From Psychrobacter sp. TAE2020 (GTDB lineage: Bacteria; Pseudomonadota; Gammaproteobacteria; Pseudomonadales; Moraxellaceae), in contig NZ_JAHLMU010000001.1 in NCBI RefSeq assembly GCF_018919485.1, forward strand, positions 1,868,893 to 1,932,892: 64,000 nucleotides of DNA, read 5' to 3'. Both the position numbers and the translations under genes were made by a program. Every line of letters begins with the position of its first letter. Within the stretch, counting starts at the first letter, position 1. Of the stretch, positions 46,038-55,681 are shown piece by piece. The notes below the pieces were generated by a model. The model was not told where the DNA came from, did no database searches, and saw only the letters and a list, made by a program, of their open reading frames with translations.

Positions 46038-47558
46038 ATGTCTATGTCTGATAGTGCTACTTCTGTAAGCTATACTTCTCCCCATACTGAATTTACAGCT
46101 ATTACTATTGATTCCTTTAAGGCTTATGATATTCGTGGTGAGCTTGGGGTCAACTTGGATGAAGATATTGCTTATCGTATTGGCCGTGCCTTTGCGCAGA
46201 TTCTATCTGAGCGCGTTGATGCTACTGATGACGGGACTAATAATAATGAATTAAAACAACTCAAACCGGCTATTGTTATCGGCAGTGATATTCGTGACTC
46301 TAGTGAGCACCTTAAGCAGGCAGCTATCGCTGGTATCCTAGACGCTGGTATTGATGTAATAGATTTAGGTATGACTGGGACCGAAGAAGTGTATTTTGCT
46401 ACTAGCCATTATCAAGCGCTAGGGGGCATCGAAGTGACTGCTAGTCATAACCCTATCAATTATAATGGGTTAAAATTGGTAAAAGAACACTCAAAGCCTA
46501 TTAGTGCCGACGATGGTCTAGCTGAGATCCAAGCATTGGCTGAGTCTGGTCGATTTACTACTGGCAATGAACAAGGCGCAAACTATCAGCTAGGAAAGCG
46601 GCAGTTATTAACCGATAAAAGCGCTTATATAGATCATGTAATGAGCTTTGTTGATACCAGCAAATTGCAGCCTTTGACCTTAGTTATTAACTCAGGTAAT
46701 GGCAGTGCAGGACCTGTAGTAGATTTGTTGGTCGACAAACTGATGCAAGCTGGCGCGCCGATCAAAGTCATTAAGTTGCATCATCAGCCTGATGGTAGCT
46801 TCCCTAATGGTATTCCTAACCCTATGATTTTGGACAATAGACAATCCACTCAACAGGTCGTTGTCGAGCATAAAGCAGATTTAGGTATAGCTTTTGATGG
46901 TGATTTTGACCGCTGCTTTTTATTCGATGAAAACGGTGAGTTTATTGATGGTAGCTATATAGTCGGTATGCTGGCGCAAGCTTTTTTAAATAAGTATCCG
47001 GGTGAGTCTATCGTTTATGATCCACGGGTACTTTATAATACCGAAGCGGTGATTAACGCTCATAATGGACAAAAGGTTATTAGTAAATCGGGACATTCGT
47101 TTATTAAGCAAGTGATGCGCGAGTCCGGCGCTGTTTATGGTGGTGAGATGTCAGCACATCACTATTTCCGTGATTTCTTTTATTGTGATAGCGGCATGAT
47201 TCCGTGGTTATTGACCATTGAGCTGTTATCAGTTACTGGCAAAACCCTTTCACAGTTAGTCACTGGCTACATTGCAGCTTACCCAAGCTCAGGCGAATTG
47301 AATTTTCATCTCACTACACATGATGCGACAACTATCATCAATGATATAGAAGAAAAATTCAGTAGCCAAATGCGTACCAAGTCGACTCTTGATGGCTTAA
47401 GTCTTGACTTTAAGGACTGGCGTTTCAATTTGCGCGCTTCTAACACCGAACCCTTGATTCGGTTGAACATTGAAACTCGTGGCGACGAGAAATTATTAGC
47501 AAGCAAAACTCAAGATATTCAGCAATGGTTAGCTTTACAAGGGGCGGTCCCGGCTTAA
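46038..47558 (+). CDS. Phosphomannomutase/phosphoglucomutase
   Basis: Interconverts mannose-6-P or glucose-6-P with the 1-phosphates for exopolysaccharide and LPS precursors (AlgC/ManB/Pgm type). The phospho-Ser is Ser136 in TASHNPINYNG; metal site DGDFDR at residues 287-292; substrate loop GGEMSAHHYFR; phosphate loop RASNTEPLIRL near the end. 506 aa. It converges with the ugd-like gene, as pgm does beside the sugar block in Acinetobacter capsule loci. The preferred sugar cannot be decided from sequence. Confidence 0.93.
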   Translation: MSMSDSATSVSYTSPHTEFTAITIDSFKAYDIRGELGVNLDEDIAYRIGRAFAQILSERVDATDDGTNNNELKQLKPAIVIGSDIRDSSEHLKQAAIAGILDAGIDVIDLGMTGTEEVYFATSHYQALGGIEVTASHNPINYNGLKLVKEHSKPISADDGLAEIQALAESGRFTTGNEQGANYQLGKRQLLTDKSAYIDHVMSFVDTSKLQPLTLVINSGNGSAGPVVDLLVDKLMQAGAPIKVIKLHHQPDGSFPNGIPNPMILDNRQSTQQVVVEHKADLGIAFDGDFDRCFLFDENGEFIDGSYIVGMLAQAFLNKYPGESIVYDPRVLYNTEAVINAHNGQKVISKSGHSFIKQVMRESGAVYGGEMSAHHYFRDFFYCDSGMIPWLLTIELLSVTGKTLSQLVTGYIAAYPSSGELNFHLTTHDATTIINDIEEKFSSQMRTKSTLDGLSLDFKDWRFNLRASNTEPLIRLNIETRGDEKLLASKTQDIQQWLALQGAVPA

Positions 47559-47590
47559 GCTATTCTCTATAAGCTATGGTTTATAGTAAC

Positions 47591-47629
47591 AAAACGCCTG
47601 TCAACTCTAGATTGATAGGCGTTTTTTTT
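47591..47629. terminator. Bidirectional terminator after the phosphomannomutase gene
   Basis: Stem AAAACGCCTGTCAA / TTGATAGGCGTTTT (G-U pair) with a 6-8 nt loop and a T-run. Confidence 0.88.
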
Positions 47630-47686
47630 GCTATGGATTGCTATAGTTTATTAATCAAAATTTTATATCATAACCATTTTCCGCGC

Positions 47687-49045
47687 TTACTTAGTACGGC
47701 CGATACCCACATAACCGCCTACTAAAGCATCAATCTGAGCGCGTGAAAGCGCATTTTGAGCATCAAATATAGGGATAGCTTGGTGATTAAGCTGCGCCAC
47801 ATCGAGTCTATGCTGTGGCGATAAGGTAATGATGAACACGGCTTGCGCAGCATTAAGTTGTTCATAAGGGCTGTCTACCAGCTCTAATAGAGGCTGCTCA
47901 CGATAACGCTCAGCAAGCTCGCTCTTGGCCTTATCGCTATAAATGATAGTGCGTATATTATAAGACCATAGCAACTCTAATAAAGGATGTATCGCTGAGC
48001 CTGCTGTGCGTCCTGAGCCGGGTTTATAACTAGCTCCCCAAATCATCACGGTCCTGTCATCGATAAAGCCATCGAAATACTGCCAAAATTTGCGGAATAT
48101 GAGCTCTTTTTGGTCTTCGTTAATATGCATAACCGACTGTAGTAAGGGCATACTGACACTATTATTTCGAGCGGAGCACTGTAGCTTATCAAGCTCTTTA
48201 GGTAGAGTGTTACCACCAAACCCCCAGCCAGCCTGCAGATAACTACTACCGACTCGCGCATCAAGCCCCATAATACTACTGACTTTTTGGATATCGATTC
48301 GGTGACTATCTGCCAAACGCGACATCTCATTCATAAAACTGACGCGCGTCGCTAGCATCGCCATAATACTACTACGCGCAAACTCTATAGTGGCAATATC
48401 AGCATGATGATGAACTTGAGCATGTTGAATTAATGGCTGTAGTGCTAATAGATGCTGGCTACTATCTGCGGTTTTTTCACCGAGCAACCAAAGCGAAGGG
48501 GTCAACATGGAGCTATAAGCCTCGCCATCTTGTAAAAATACAAAAGGTATATAGTACACCCACGCCCGTTGTAGGCGCTCAGCCAGCGCAGGGATATAGC
48601 CTAATGGCTCGATAGCACTGATAATAATTGGTAAGTTTTGCTGTTGGCTATGATTAAAAGCCATTAACCAGTGATCATCCGACCAGACAGGCTTGATACT
48701 ATCTAAAAATAACCAGTACAGTGCTACTGGGGTATGAGTGTTATCAGTAGTAGCCACTTGCTCATAGCGTTTAATTAGCTGATCCGCACTCTCAGGTAAG
48801 TCTTGGCTAATAATTTGCTGCTGCTGAGTATACAGCTGCCACAATGCCTGCAGATGATGCTCAAAGCCATACTGTTGTAATTGCTGATTTAATATTTTTC
48901 TGTCCGCATATAAATGCACACTTCGACCTAAACTTGCCAGCACTACGGCGCTAGTAATGGCCTCAATATCATGACCAATAATAACGCATACTTTTGAGTT
49001 TTCAGCATCATAAGCTGTAGAGTTTTGGGTGGAATCAGAGGGCAT
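47687..49045 (-). CDS. UDP-glucose/GDP-mannose dehydrogenase-like protein lacking catalytic Cys (probable pseudoenzyme)
   Basis: A 452-aa protein with the three-domain plan of UDP-glucose 6-dehydrogenase. It aligns to the family through FMNEMSRLADSHRIDIQ, IMGLDARVGSSYL, GWGFGGNTLPKELDKL and WGASYKPGSGRTAGS. The catalytic motif of the family, GGSCFPKD, is here GGNTLPKE, so the nucleophilic Cys is Thr280. The NAD loop that should read GxGxxG is G24-H-D-I-E-A. Both losses point to a protein without dehydrogenase activity, but the frame is intact, so some other role may be kept. It sits between pgi and the phosphomannomutase gene. Confidence 0.85.
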   Translation of the reverse strand: MPSDSTQNSTAYDAENSKVCVIIGHDIEAITSAVVLASLGRSVHLYADRKILNQQLQQYGFEHHLQALWQLYTQQQQIISQDLPESADQLIKRYEQVATTDNTHTPVALYWLFLDSIKPVWSDDHWLMAFNHSQQQNLPIIISAIEPLGYIPALAERLQRAWVYYIPFVFLQDGEAYSSMLTPSLWLLGEKTADSSQHLLALQPLIQHAQVHHHADIATIEFARSSIMAMLATRVSFMNEMSRLADSHRIDIQKVSSIMGLDARVGSSYLQAGWGFGGNTLPKELDKLQCSARNNSVSMPLLQSVMHINEDQKELIFRKFWQYFDGFIDDRTVMIWGASYKPGSGRTAGSAIHPLLELLWSYNIRTIIYSDKAKSELAERYREQPLLELVDSPYEQLNAAQAVFIITLSPQHRLDVAQLNHQAIPIFDAQNALSRAQIDALVGGYVGIGRTK

Positions 49046-49382
49046 AATGCTACCTTTTTGTATTTTTATTACATGAATAGCTACTATTATGCAGATAACT
49101 TATACAGCTTTAACAACTGATATAATTTGGCATAAACCTTAGCTATATTTAATCAGAATAGTACTAAAAGCAGTATTAAAAATACTAATAAAAGTATTAC
49201 TGCTAGTAATAAAGGATATCTTCAACTGAGTTATAAGGATAAAAACAAGCTATATTCCTGCGGCTCAAAGAAAGTTTTGTAGGCAATAACCGCACCTTAT
49301 TGGCTATAAACTTGCAAACCGTGGCCAAAATATAGCCATTTTAATGGGGTTAAATAATAATTTTCTGTAGTGAACACACACT
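49046..49382. other. Intergenic region upstream of the ugd-like gene
   Basis: About 337 bp between pgi and the ugd-like gene. It carries an imperfect AGCAGTA / TACTGCT inverted repeat near 49170-49215. No gene is supported. Confidence 0.4.
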
Positions 49383-51077
49383 CTAAGAAAGCTGTCTAAT
49401 ATGTGCCAGTAACTGATTAGTAGAGCTATCAAAAGGGCTGCTGATACTATTATCTTGTAGCGCATGATACACCGACTCGGCCATCTGCTTACCCATCTCA
49501 ACGCCCCACTGATCAAAGGGATTAATATCCCAAATACTGGCCATCACGTAAACTTTGTGTTCATAAAGCGCTACTAAAGAGCCTAAGCTGTGCGGCGTAA
49601 GCTCATCTATCAACAAAGTAGTCGACGGCTGATTACCACGATAGTGCTTGTATTTATCCGCTTCACAACTATCGGTGACATTAGCCACCGCAGCGTTACC
49701 AAATGCTAGCACTCGACTTTGTGCCAAGCAATTAGCTAATGATAACTCATGTTGATGTTGTAACGATGCGTTCTGTGCTTCATCACTATAGTGACGCACG
49801 CAGGCTATAAAATCACAGGAAACATGCTGCGTACCTTGATGCAACAGCTGATAAAAAGCATGCTGGGCGTTAGAGCCAACTTCACCCCATAAGATAGGAC
49901 AGGTATCATAGTCCACATGCTCACCGCCATGAGTGACCGACTTGCCATTACTTTCCATCTCTAGCTGAGTTAAGTAACTAGGTAAATAACCCAACCGCCC
50001 GTCATAAGGCAATACCGTATGCGCATGAATATGTAAAAAAGTACTATTCCAAACCGCAAGTAAGCCTAACAACACTGGGAGATTATCGGAAAAGTCAGCA
50101 GTAGCAAAATGCATATCCATGCTGTGCGCACCGGCTAATAGCTCACGAAATTGAGGCATGCCAATACGAACAGCAATAGCTAGGCCAATTGCTGACCATA
50201 AAGAGAAGCGACCACCGACCCAATCCCATAACTGCAACTGATTCTCAAGGTGGATACCCCAAGCACTCATCTTAGCGCTGTTAGCCGATATACCAATAAA
50301 ATGCCGACGCAATACACTATCTTGAGTACCAGCACGTAGGGTTGCCGTAGCTAACAACCAAGATAGAGCAGTCTTAGCATTAGACAGCGTATCAACCGTA
50401 CCAAAAGACTTAGAAGAAATAATAAACAAGGTAGTTTCGGCGTTTAAGCGTTTAAGCAAATTATCAAGTTGACTGCCATCCATGTTCGACACAAAGTGCA
50501 CATTGATCTCAGTATCGGCCCACTCATCAAGGGCCGTAGCCGCCATCAATGGCCCTAAATCAGAACCACCGACCCCGATGTTGACTACATCAGTAATGGC
50601 TTTACCAGAGAATCCACGCCAGTTACCGCTACGAATACGCTGTGATAAGCGGGCTACTTGCGCTAGACTATTATGGACGTCACTCACCACATCTTGGTTG
50701 CCTACTTGCAGTTTGGCCTCTTCTGGCAAGCGCAACGCTGTGTGTAATGCCGCACGCTCTTCACTAGTGTTAACCATCGCCCCTTGCATAAGGGTTTTTA
50801 TACGAGCGTTTAAATCACAGCTGTTGGCTAAGTTGAGCAAGCCTGCGAGCACCTCATCAGTGATACCCTGCTTGCTATAATCCATATAAAGCGCACCCGC
50901 TTGGGTACTAAAACGTTGAGTACGAGTCTGGTCTTGAGCGAACAACGCCGCCAATGATAAAGGCTGCTCAGCAAGCTGTTGCAGAGCTACCCAGTGCTTA
51001 GAGCCACGGGCATTAGGATGGATATTGTTAATCTCACTGCTAGCTAAGTCGTTACTATCAGATAGTGAATTATTCAT
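49383..51077 (-). CDS. pgi: Glucose-6-phosphate isomerase
   Basis: Interconverts glucose-6-P and fructose-6-P. The family signatures are VNIGVGGSDLGPLMA, FIISSKSFGTVDTLSNA, the GGRFSLWSAIGL active-site block, and GVEMGKQMAE near the C terminus (Lys of the conserved VExGK). 564 aa is normal. Starts 15 nt after the galU stop, so galU-pgi are co-transcribed. Confidence 0.97.
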   Translation of the reverse strand: MNNSLSDSNDLASSEINNIHPNARGSKHWVALQQLAEQPLSLAALFAQDQTRTQRFSTQAGALYMDYSKQGITDEVLAGLLNLANSCDLNARIKTLMQGAMVNTSEERAALHTALRLPEEAKLQVGNQDVVSDVHNSLAQVARLSQRIRSGNWRGFSGKAITDVVNIGVGGSDLGPLMAATALDEWADTEINVHFVSNMDGSQLDNLLKRLNAETTLFIISSKSFGTVDTLSNAKTALSWLLATATLRAGTQDSVLRRHFIGISANSAKMSAWGIHLENQLQLWDWVGGRFSLWSAIGLAIAVRIGMPQFRELLAGAHSMDMHFATADFSDNLPVLLGLLAVWNSTFLHIHAHTVLPYDGRLGYLPSYLTQLEMESNGKSVTHGGEHVDYDTCPILWGEVGSNAQHAFYQLLHQGTQHVSCDFIACVRHYSDEAQNASLQHQHELSLANCLAQSRVLAFGNAAVANVTDSCEADKYKHYRGNQPSTTLLIDELTPHSLGSLVALYEHKVYVMASIWDINPFDQWGVEMGKQMAESVYHALQDNSISSPFDSSTNQLLAHIRQLS

Positions 51078-51092
51078 CGGCTATTTATCGTC

Positions 51093-51965
51093 TTATAGTT
51101 GTTGTTGAGCAAAATAGATAAAGGCTTGCATATAAGACTGCATATCGCCAGCATCATAGCTATTGCCCAACATAGTAGTCACTTCAACACCTTGCTGACT
51201 AATTAGCGCATCGATAGCATCTGTTAACTGAATTTCTCCACCGACGGAGGCCTTAGTATTGGCTAAATAGTCAAAAATTCGATTGCTAAACACATAACGG
51301 CCAACAACCGCTAAACGCGAAGGAGCATCCGCTAGGCTAGGTTTTTCTACAAAGCCCGCTACTTTAAAGCTAGCGTTAACGGTAGTAATATCAGTAGTAA
51401 TGTCCTCAAAATTGGTATCAGCGCTGAGTTTAGCTATCCCATATTTAGACACTTCTTCATCAGCTACTTTATCGACTAGTATCTGTGAATAGCCGTTCTG
51501 AGTAAATTCATTGAGCATAAAAGCTAAATTATCGCTCTGTAGATCAGTAGTAAACGGATCTAATACCACGTCAGGTAGCAATACCGCAAAATCATGCTCA
51601 CCAATGATCGGTCGTGCGGCTAATACTGCATGGCCTAAGCCTAAAGCTTGGCCTTGACGTATCATTGATATGGTCACATCTTTTGGTAGCCAGTTTAAGC
51701 TATCGGCTAGCTCATCCTTACCTTTATGACGCAACTGATTATCAAGCTCGGCATTGATATCAAAATAGTTTTCAATCGCACTTTTTTGCGCATGACCCAC
51801 TAACACAATATGCTTGATACCAGCAGCGATAGCTTCTTCGACTACGTAATGAATAGCAGGACGATTGCCTAGTGGCAATAGCTCTTTAGGAACCGCTTTA
51901 GACAAAGGCAACATACGGGTACCGAAGCCGGCGACCGGAATAACAGCGTGAGTAATTTTTTTCAT
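51093..51965 (-). CDS. galU: UTP--glucose-1-phosphate uridylyltransferase
   Basis: Makes UDP-glucose. The sugar nucleotidyltransferase start VIPVAGFGTRMLPLSKAVPK carries the GxGTR loop and the catalytic Lys; LPLGNRPAIHYVVEEAI, then VLLPDVVLD and GGEIQLTDAI follow. 290 aa is normal. Located between galE and pgi on the same strand. UDP-glucose is shared with galE. Confidence 0.97.
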   Translation of the reverse strand: MKKITHAVIPVAGFGTRMLPLSKAVPKELLPLGNRPAIHYVVEEAIAAGIKHIVLVGHAQKSAIENYFDINAELDNQLRHKGKDELADSLNWLPKDVTISMIRQGQALGLGHAVLAARPIIGEHDFAVLLPDVVLDPFTTDLQSDNLAFMLNEFTQNGYSQILVDKVADEEVSKYGIAKLSADTNFEDITTDITTVNASFKVAGFVEKPSLADAPSRLAVVGRYVFSNRIFDYLANTKASVGGEIQLTDAIDALISQQGVEVTTMLGNSYDAGDMQSYMQAFIYFAQQQL

Positions 51966-52128
51966 AAGTATTAGGCTACATTAAAAATAAGATCAATTAG
52001 AATGATAACTGATAGTCAATTACTATTTATAACTGGTGGTGCAAGCTTATTGGATAAAACTCTCTGAAAAAGTTATCTGGTAAAAGCTTTTCAATAAAAG
52101 CTATCTAATAAAGATCAGCTAATAAAAG

Positions 52129-53220
52129 TTAAGTCGGGCAATAGCCATTAGGGTTCATACTCTGCCAACGCCAAGTATCGACACACATATCAGTAATCGA
52201 GAGCTGGGCTTGCCAATTCAATAGCGCTTTGGCTTTGTCTGCACTGGCATAACAACTAGCAATATCACCAGCGCGACGGGGCGCAAACTGATAAGGAACG
52301 CTTTGAGCCGTTACTTCACTAAAAGCAGTGACTAGCTCTAATACTGAGCTGCCTTTGCCACTACCTAAGTTAATAGGTAAAAAGCCTACTGAAGTGTTGA
52401 TCGCCGAACTGTTGGTTACCGAATCGTTAGTTGCTAAATCGTTAGTTGCTAAGTCGGCTTGCTGCTCTAGATACTGCAAAGCTGCCACATGACCTGCTGC
52501 CAAATCAACCACATGAATGTAATCGCGAACCCCTGTACCATCGACAGTAGGGTAATCATTACCAAAGATACTTAACTTTTCAAGCTTACCTACAGCCACT
52601 TGCGAGATATACGGCATCAGATTATTAGGGGTGTCATTAGGATCTTCACCAATTTGACCGGATATATGCGCGCCTACTGGATTGAAGTACCTAAGCGTTA
52701 CTAAGTTCCAATCATCATCAGATACTGCCAAATCTTCTAAGATATGTTCAACCATTAACTTGCTTTGACCGTAAGGGTTAGTACAAGAACGTGGCGAGCT
52801 TTCATCGATAGGTAAGGTTTCAGGATCACCATATACTGTAGCAGAGGATGAGAACACTAAGTTTTTAACCTTATAATCTGCCATCACTTCCAGCAAAGTA
52901 ATAGTGCCACTGACATTATTATTGTAATACATCAACGGCTTGGCAACTGACTCACCAACGGCTTTGAGTCCTGCAAAGTGAATCACCCCGAAGAACTGAT
53001 GCGCGGCGAACACTTCTCGAAGCTGCTCAGCATTACGCACATCGCCTTCGATAAACTCGATAGGAGCATCAATAAGCTGCGCAACACGATTAATAGCTTC
53101 GCGACTACTATTGGTTAGATTATCATAAACAACAATGCCATAGCCTGCTTCATGCAGCGCTATACAAGTATGTGAGCCGATATAGCCTGCACCGCCTGTT
53201 ACTAATATTTTCTGCTGCAT
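52129..53220 (-). CDS. galE: UDP-glucose 4-epimerase
   Basis: SDR epimerase between UDP-glucose and UDP-galactose (or GlcNAc/GalNAc). The NAD loop is TGGAGYIGSH, with SSSATVYGDP and the catalytic YxxxK in NPYGQSKLMVE. The ATG at 53220 has AGGTGA upstream and begins MQQKILVTGG, so the 13 upstream codons are rejected. A repetitive polar insertion (DLATNDLATNDSVTNSS) lies near residue 275, not usual in the family; it breaks a surface loop. 363 aa. Confidence 0.94.
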   Translation of the reverse strand: MQQKILVTGGAGYIGSHTCIALHEAGYGIVVYDNLTNSSREAINRVAQLIDAPIEFIEGDVRNAEQLREVFAAHQFFGVIHFAGLKAVGESVAKPLMYYNNNVSGTITLLEVMADYKVKNLVFSSSATVYGDPETLPIDESSPRSCTNPYGQSKLMVEHILEDLAVSDDDWNLVTLRYFNPVGAHISGQIGEDPNDTPNNLMPYISQVAVGKLEKLSIFGNDYPTVDGTGVRDYIHVVDLAAGHVAALQYLEQQADLATNDLATNDSVTNSSAINTSVGFLPINLGSGKGSSVLELVTAFSEVTAQSVPYQFAPRRAGDIASCYASADKAKALLNWQAQLSITDMCVDTWRWQSMNPNGYCPT

Positions 53221-53246
53221 ATTATCACCTAGAGCAATTTTTGAAT

Positions 53247-53278
53247 AAAAAAAAGACACCCCATTGTAGGGATGTCTT
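53247..53278 (-). terminator. Intrinsic terminator between sucD and galE
   Basis: On the minus strand, stem AAGACATCCC / GGGGTGTCTT followed by a T-run of eight or more. It should end the suc transcript before galE. Confidence 0.85.
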
Positions 53279-53343
53279 AGATGCTTTTCAACAGAGTTCT
53301 AGTAGTTAGCTACATAGATTAGCGGTATAGACTAAAGTCTATA

Positions 53344-54219
53344 TTACCAACCAGTAACTTCTTTAAGCTTTTCGCCAAGTTTAGAAGGATCACGCGTATA
53401 AGCGATACCTGCATCTTCAAAAGCTTTAAATTTCTCTTCAGCTGTACCTTGACCGCCTGAAATGATAGCGCCAGCATGACCCATACGCTTGCCTTCAGGA
53501 GCAGTAACACCAGCGATGTAACCAACAACTGGCTTAGTAACATGGTCTTTGATGTAAGCAGCTGCTTCTTCTTCAGCAGTACCACCGATCTCACCGATCA
53601 GGATGATAGCTTCAGTTTGTGGATCATCTTGGAATAGTTTTAACGCATCAATCTGGTTCATACCAGGGATAGGATCACCACCGATACCGATACAAGTTGA
53701 CTGACCAAAACCAAGCTTAGTAGTTTGAGCTACCGCTTCGTAAGTCAAAGTACCAGAGCGTGAGATGATGCCCACTTTACCTGGTAAATGGATATGGCCT
53801 GGCATGATACCAATTTTGCACTGACCTGGAGTGATAACACCTGGACAATTAGGACCAACTAAACGTACATCACCAGCTTCTTCAAGATAACGCTTGGCTT
53901 TTAGCATATCGATAGTCGGTACGCCTTCAGTGATTACTACGATTAGCTTAACGCCAGCATCGATAGCTTCAATGATTGAATCTAGTACGAATGGAGCTGG
54001 TACATAGATTACAGAAGCGTCTGCTTGAGTCGCTTCCATAGCTTCAGCCATAGTGTTAAATACTGGTAAGCCTAAATGCGTTTGACCGCCTTTACCTGGC
54101 GTTACGCCACCAACAACTTTAGTACCGTATTCGATAGCTTGTTCAGAATGGAACGTACCGTTTTTACCGGTAAAACCTTGCACCAATACTTTGGTGTCTT
54201 TATCGATTAATACACTCAT
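53344..54219 (-). CDS. sucD: Succinyl-CoA synthetase alpha subunit
   Basis: Carries the phosphohistidine of ADP-forming succinyl-CoA synthetase. The CoA-binding start [30 protein letters not shown], and the active-site His in [18 protein letters not shown] are visible. 291 aa is normal. Last gene of the suc cluster, 136 nt after sucC, and followed by a terminator. Confidence 0.98.
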   Translation of the reverse strand: MSVLIDKDTKVLVQGFTGKNGTFHSEQAIEYGTKVVGGVTPGKGGQTHLGLPVFNTMAEAMEATQADASVIYVPAPFVLDSIIEAIDAGVKLIVVITEGVPTIDMLKAKRYLEEAGDVRLVGPNCPGVITPGQCKIGIMPGHIHLPGKVGIISRSGTLTYEAVAQTTKLGFGQSTCIGIGGDPIPGMNQIDALKLFQDDPQTEAIILIGEIGGTAEEEAAAYIKDHVTKPVVGYIAGVTAPEGKRMGHAGAIISGGQGTAEEKFKAFEDAGIAYTRDPSKLGEKLKEVTGW

Positions 54220-54355
54220 TATTTATTCCTTGTATGCGGTTGTCTTGTAATAGCTGCCCTTCATATAGAGCGTTACTAAATATTGATAACTACCCTATTG
54301 AACGGCCGCTATTACGCTTTGACTACTATGCTCGTTTGCTTAAGCGTTTAGGAGC

Positions 54356-55522
54356 TTAGGCTTTAACAGCATCGACAATTTTTTGGGCAGCGTCTGCAAG
54401 ACCTTGAGCTGAAATAAGTTTCAGACCAGATTCTTCTAGAATTTTTGAACCCTTTTCAGCATTGTTACCTTCTAGGCGTACAACAACAGGTACTTTTACG
54501 TCAACTTCTTTGATAGCAGCGATAATAGCTTCTGCGATCATGTCACAACGTACGATACCACCGAAGATGTTGATTAGAACACCTTCAACGCTGCTGTCTT
54601 CCAAAATAATCTTGAAAGCTTCAACAACACGATCTTTAGTTGCCCCGCCGCCAACGTCCAAGAAGTTAGCAGGCTTGCCGCCATACAATTTGATGATGTC
54701 CATGGTAGCCATTGCTAGACCAGCACCGTTAACCATACAACCGATGTTACCTTCTAAAGCCACATAGTTTAGGTCAAACTCAGCTGCTTTTAGCTCGCGC
54801 TCATTTTCTTGAGTTTTATCTTGTAGAGCAGCGATTTTTGGTAAACGATAAAGTGCGTTTGAATCGATACCGATTTTACCGTCAACACAGACAATCTCGC
54901 CATTTTCACGAACAGCTAACGGGTTAACTTCAAGCAAAGCAAAGTCGTTATCAACAAAGGCGTGATAAGCGCCAGTCATGATTTTTACAAACTGATTGAT
55001 CTGTTTGCCTTCTAGACCCAATTTAAACGCAATTTCACGCGCTTGATAAGGCATTAGACCTACTAAAGGATCAACGCTAACTTTAAAGATTTTTTCTGGA
55101 GTCTCGTTAGCTACTTCTTCGATATCAACACCACCTTCGGTTGATGCCATAAAGGTAACACGACGAGTAGAACGGTCAACAACGGCGCCAAGATATAGCT
55201 CAGTCTGTACTGGGTACATATCTTCTGCAACCAATACGAAGTTGACTGGCTGACCATCAGCGTCAGTTTGGAAAGTAACTAAGTTAGTACCGATAAGCTC
55301 ATCAGTAACTTGCTTAGCTTCTTCACGAGTTTTAACTAATTTAACGCCACCCGCTTTACCACGGCCACCAGCATGTACTTGCGCTTTGATAACCGCGATA
55401 TCCGTTGGGGTTTTGTCAAAAGCTGCTGCTGCTTCGTCGCCACTGTAGGCAATAATGCCTTCTTGGATCGGCAAACCGTAGCTTTTTAATAGCTCTTTTG
55501 CTTGATACTCATGTAAATTCAT
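54356..55522 (-). CDS. sucC: Succinyl-CoA synthetase beta subunit
   Basis: ATP-grasp subunit that binds nucleotide and succinate. The start [43 protein letters not shown], and [10 protein letters not shown] are diagnostic. 388 aa is normal. AAAGGA precedes the ATG. Works with sucD. Confidence 0.98.
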   Translation of the reverse strand: MNLHEYQAKELLKSYGLPIQEGIIAYSGDEAAAAFDKTPTDIAVIKAQVHAGGRGKAGGVKLVKTREEAKQVTDELIGTNLVTFQTDADGQPVNFVLVAEDMYPVQTELYLGAVVDRSTRRVTFMASTEGGVDIEEVANETPEKIFKVSVDPLVGLMPYQAREIAFKLGLEGKQINQFVKIMTGAYHAFVDNDFALLEVNPLAVRENGEIVCVDGKIGIDSNALYRLPKIAALQDKTQENERELKAAEFDLNYVALEGNIGCMVNGAGLAMATMDIIKLYGGKPANFLDVGGGATKDRVVEAFKIILEDSSVEGVLINIFGGIVRCDMIAEAIIAAIKEVDVKVPVVVRLEGNNAEKGSKILEESGLKLISAQGLADAAQKIVDAVKA

Positions 55523-55607
55523 TGATTGTATCCTTTATTTTTTACAATTAATAAAAAGTGAAAATAACTGCACGTTAGTATCCATCTAGTGCACTTACTA
55601 CTGCTAC

Positions 55608-55639
55608 TGAAGCACTACGATAATAGTGAGCGCTTCAGC
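55608..55639. promoter_or_regulatory. Inverted repeat in the lpd-sucC spacer
   Basis: CTGAAGC / GCTTCAG arms of 7 bp with further partial pairing outside, 18-nt loop. No T-run; function unknown. Confidence 0.4.
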
Positions 55640-55681
55640 ACTGTCTGGGATAATCGGTACTTCATATAAGCAGATTATGCT

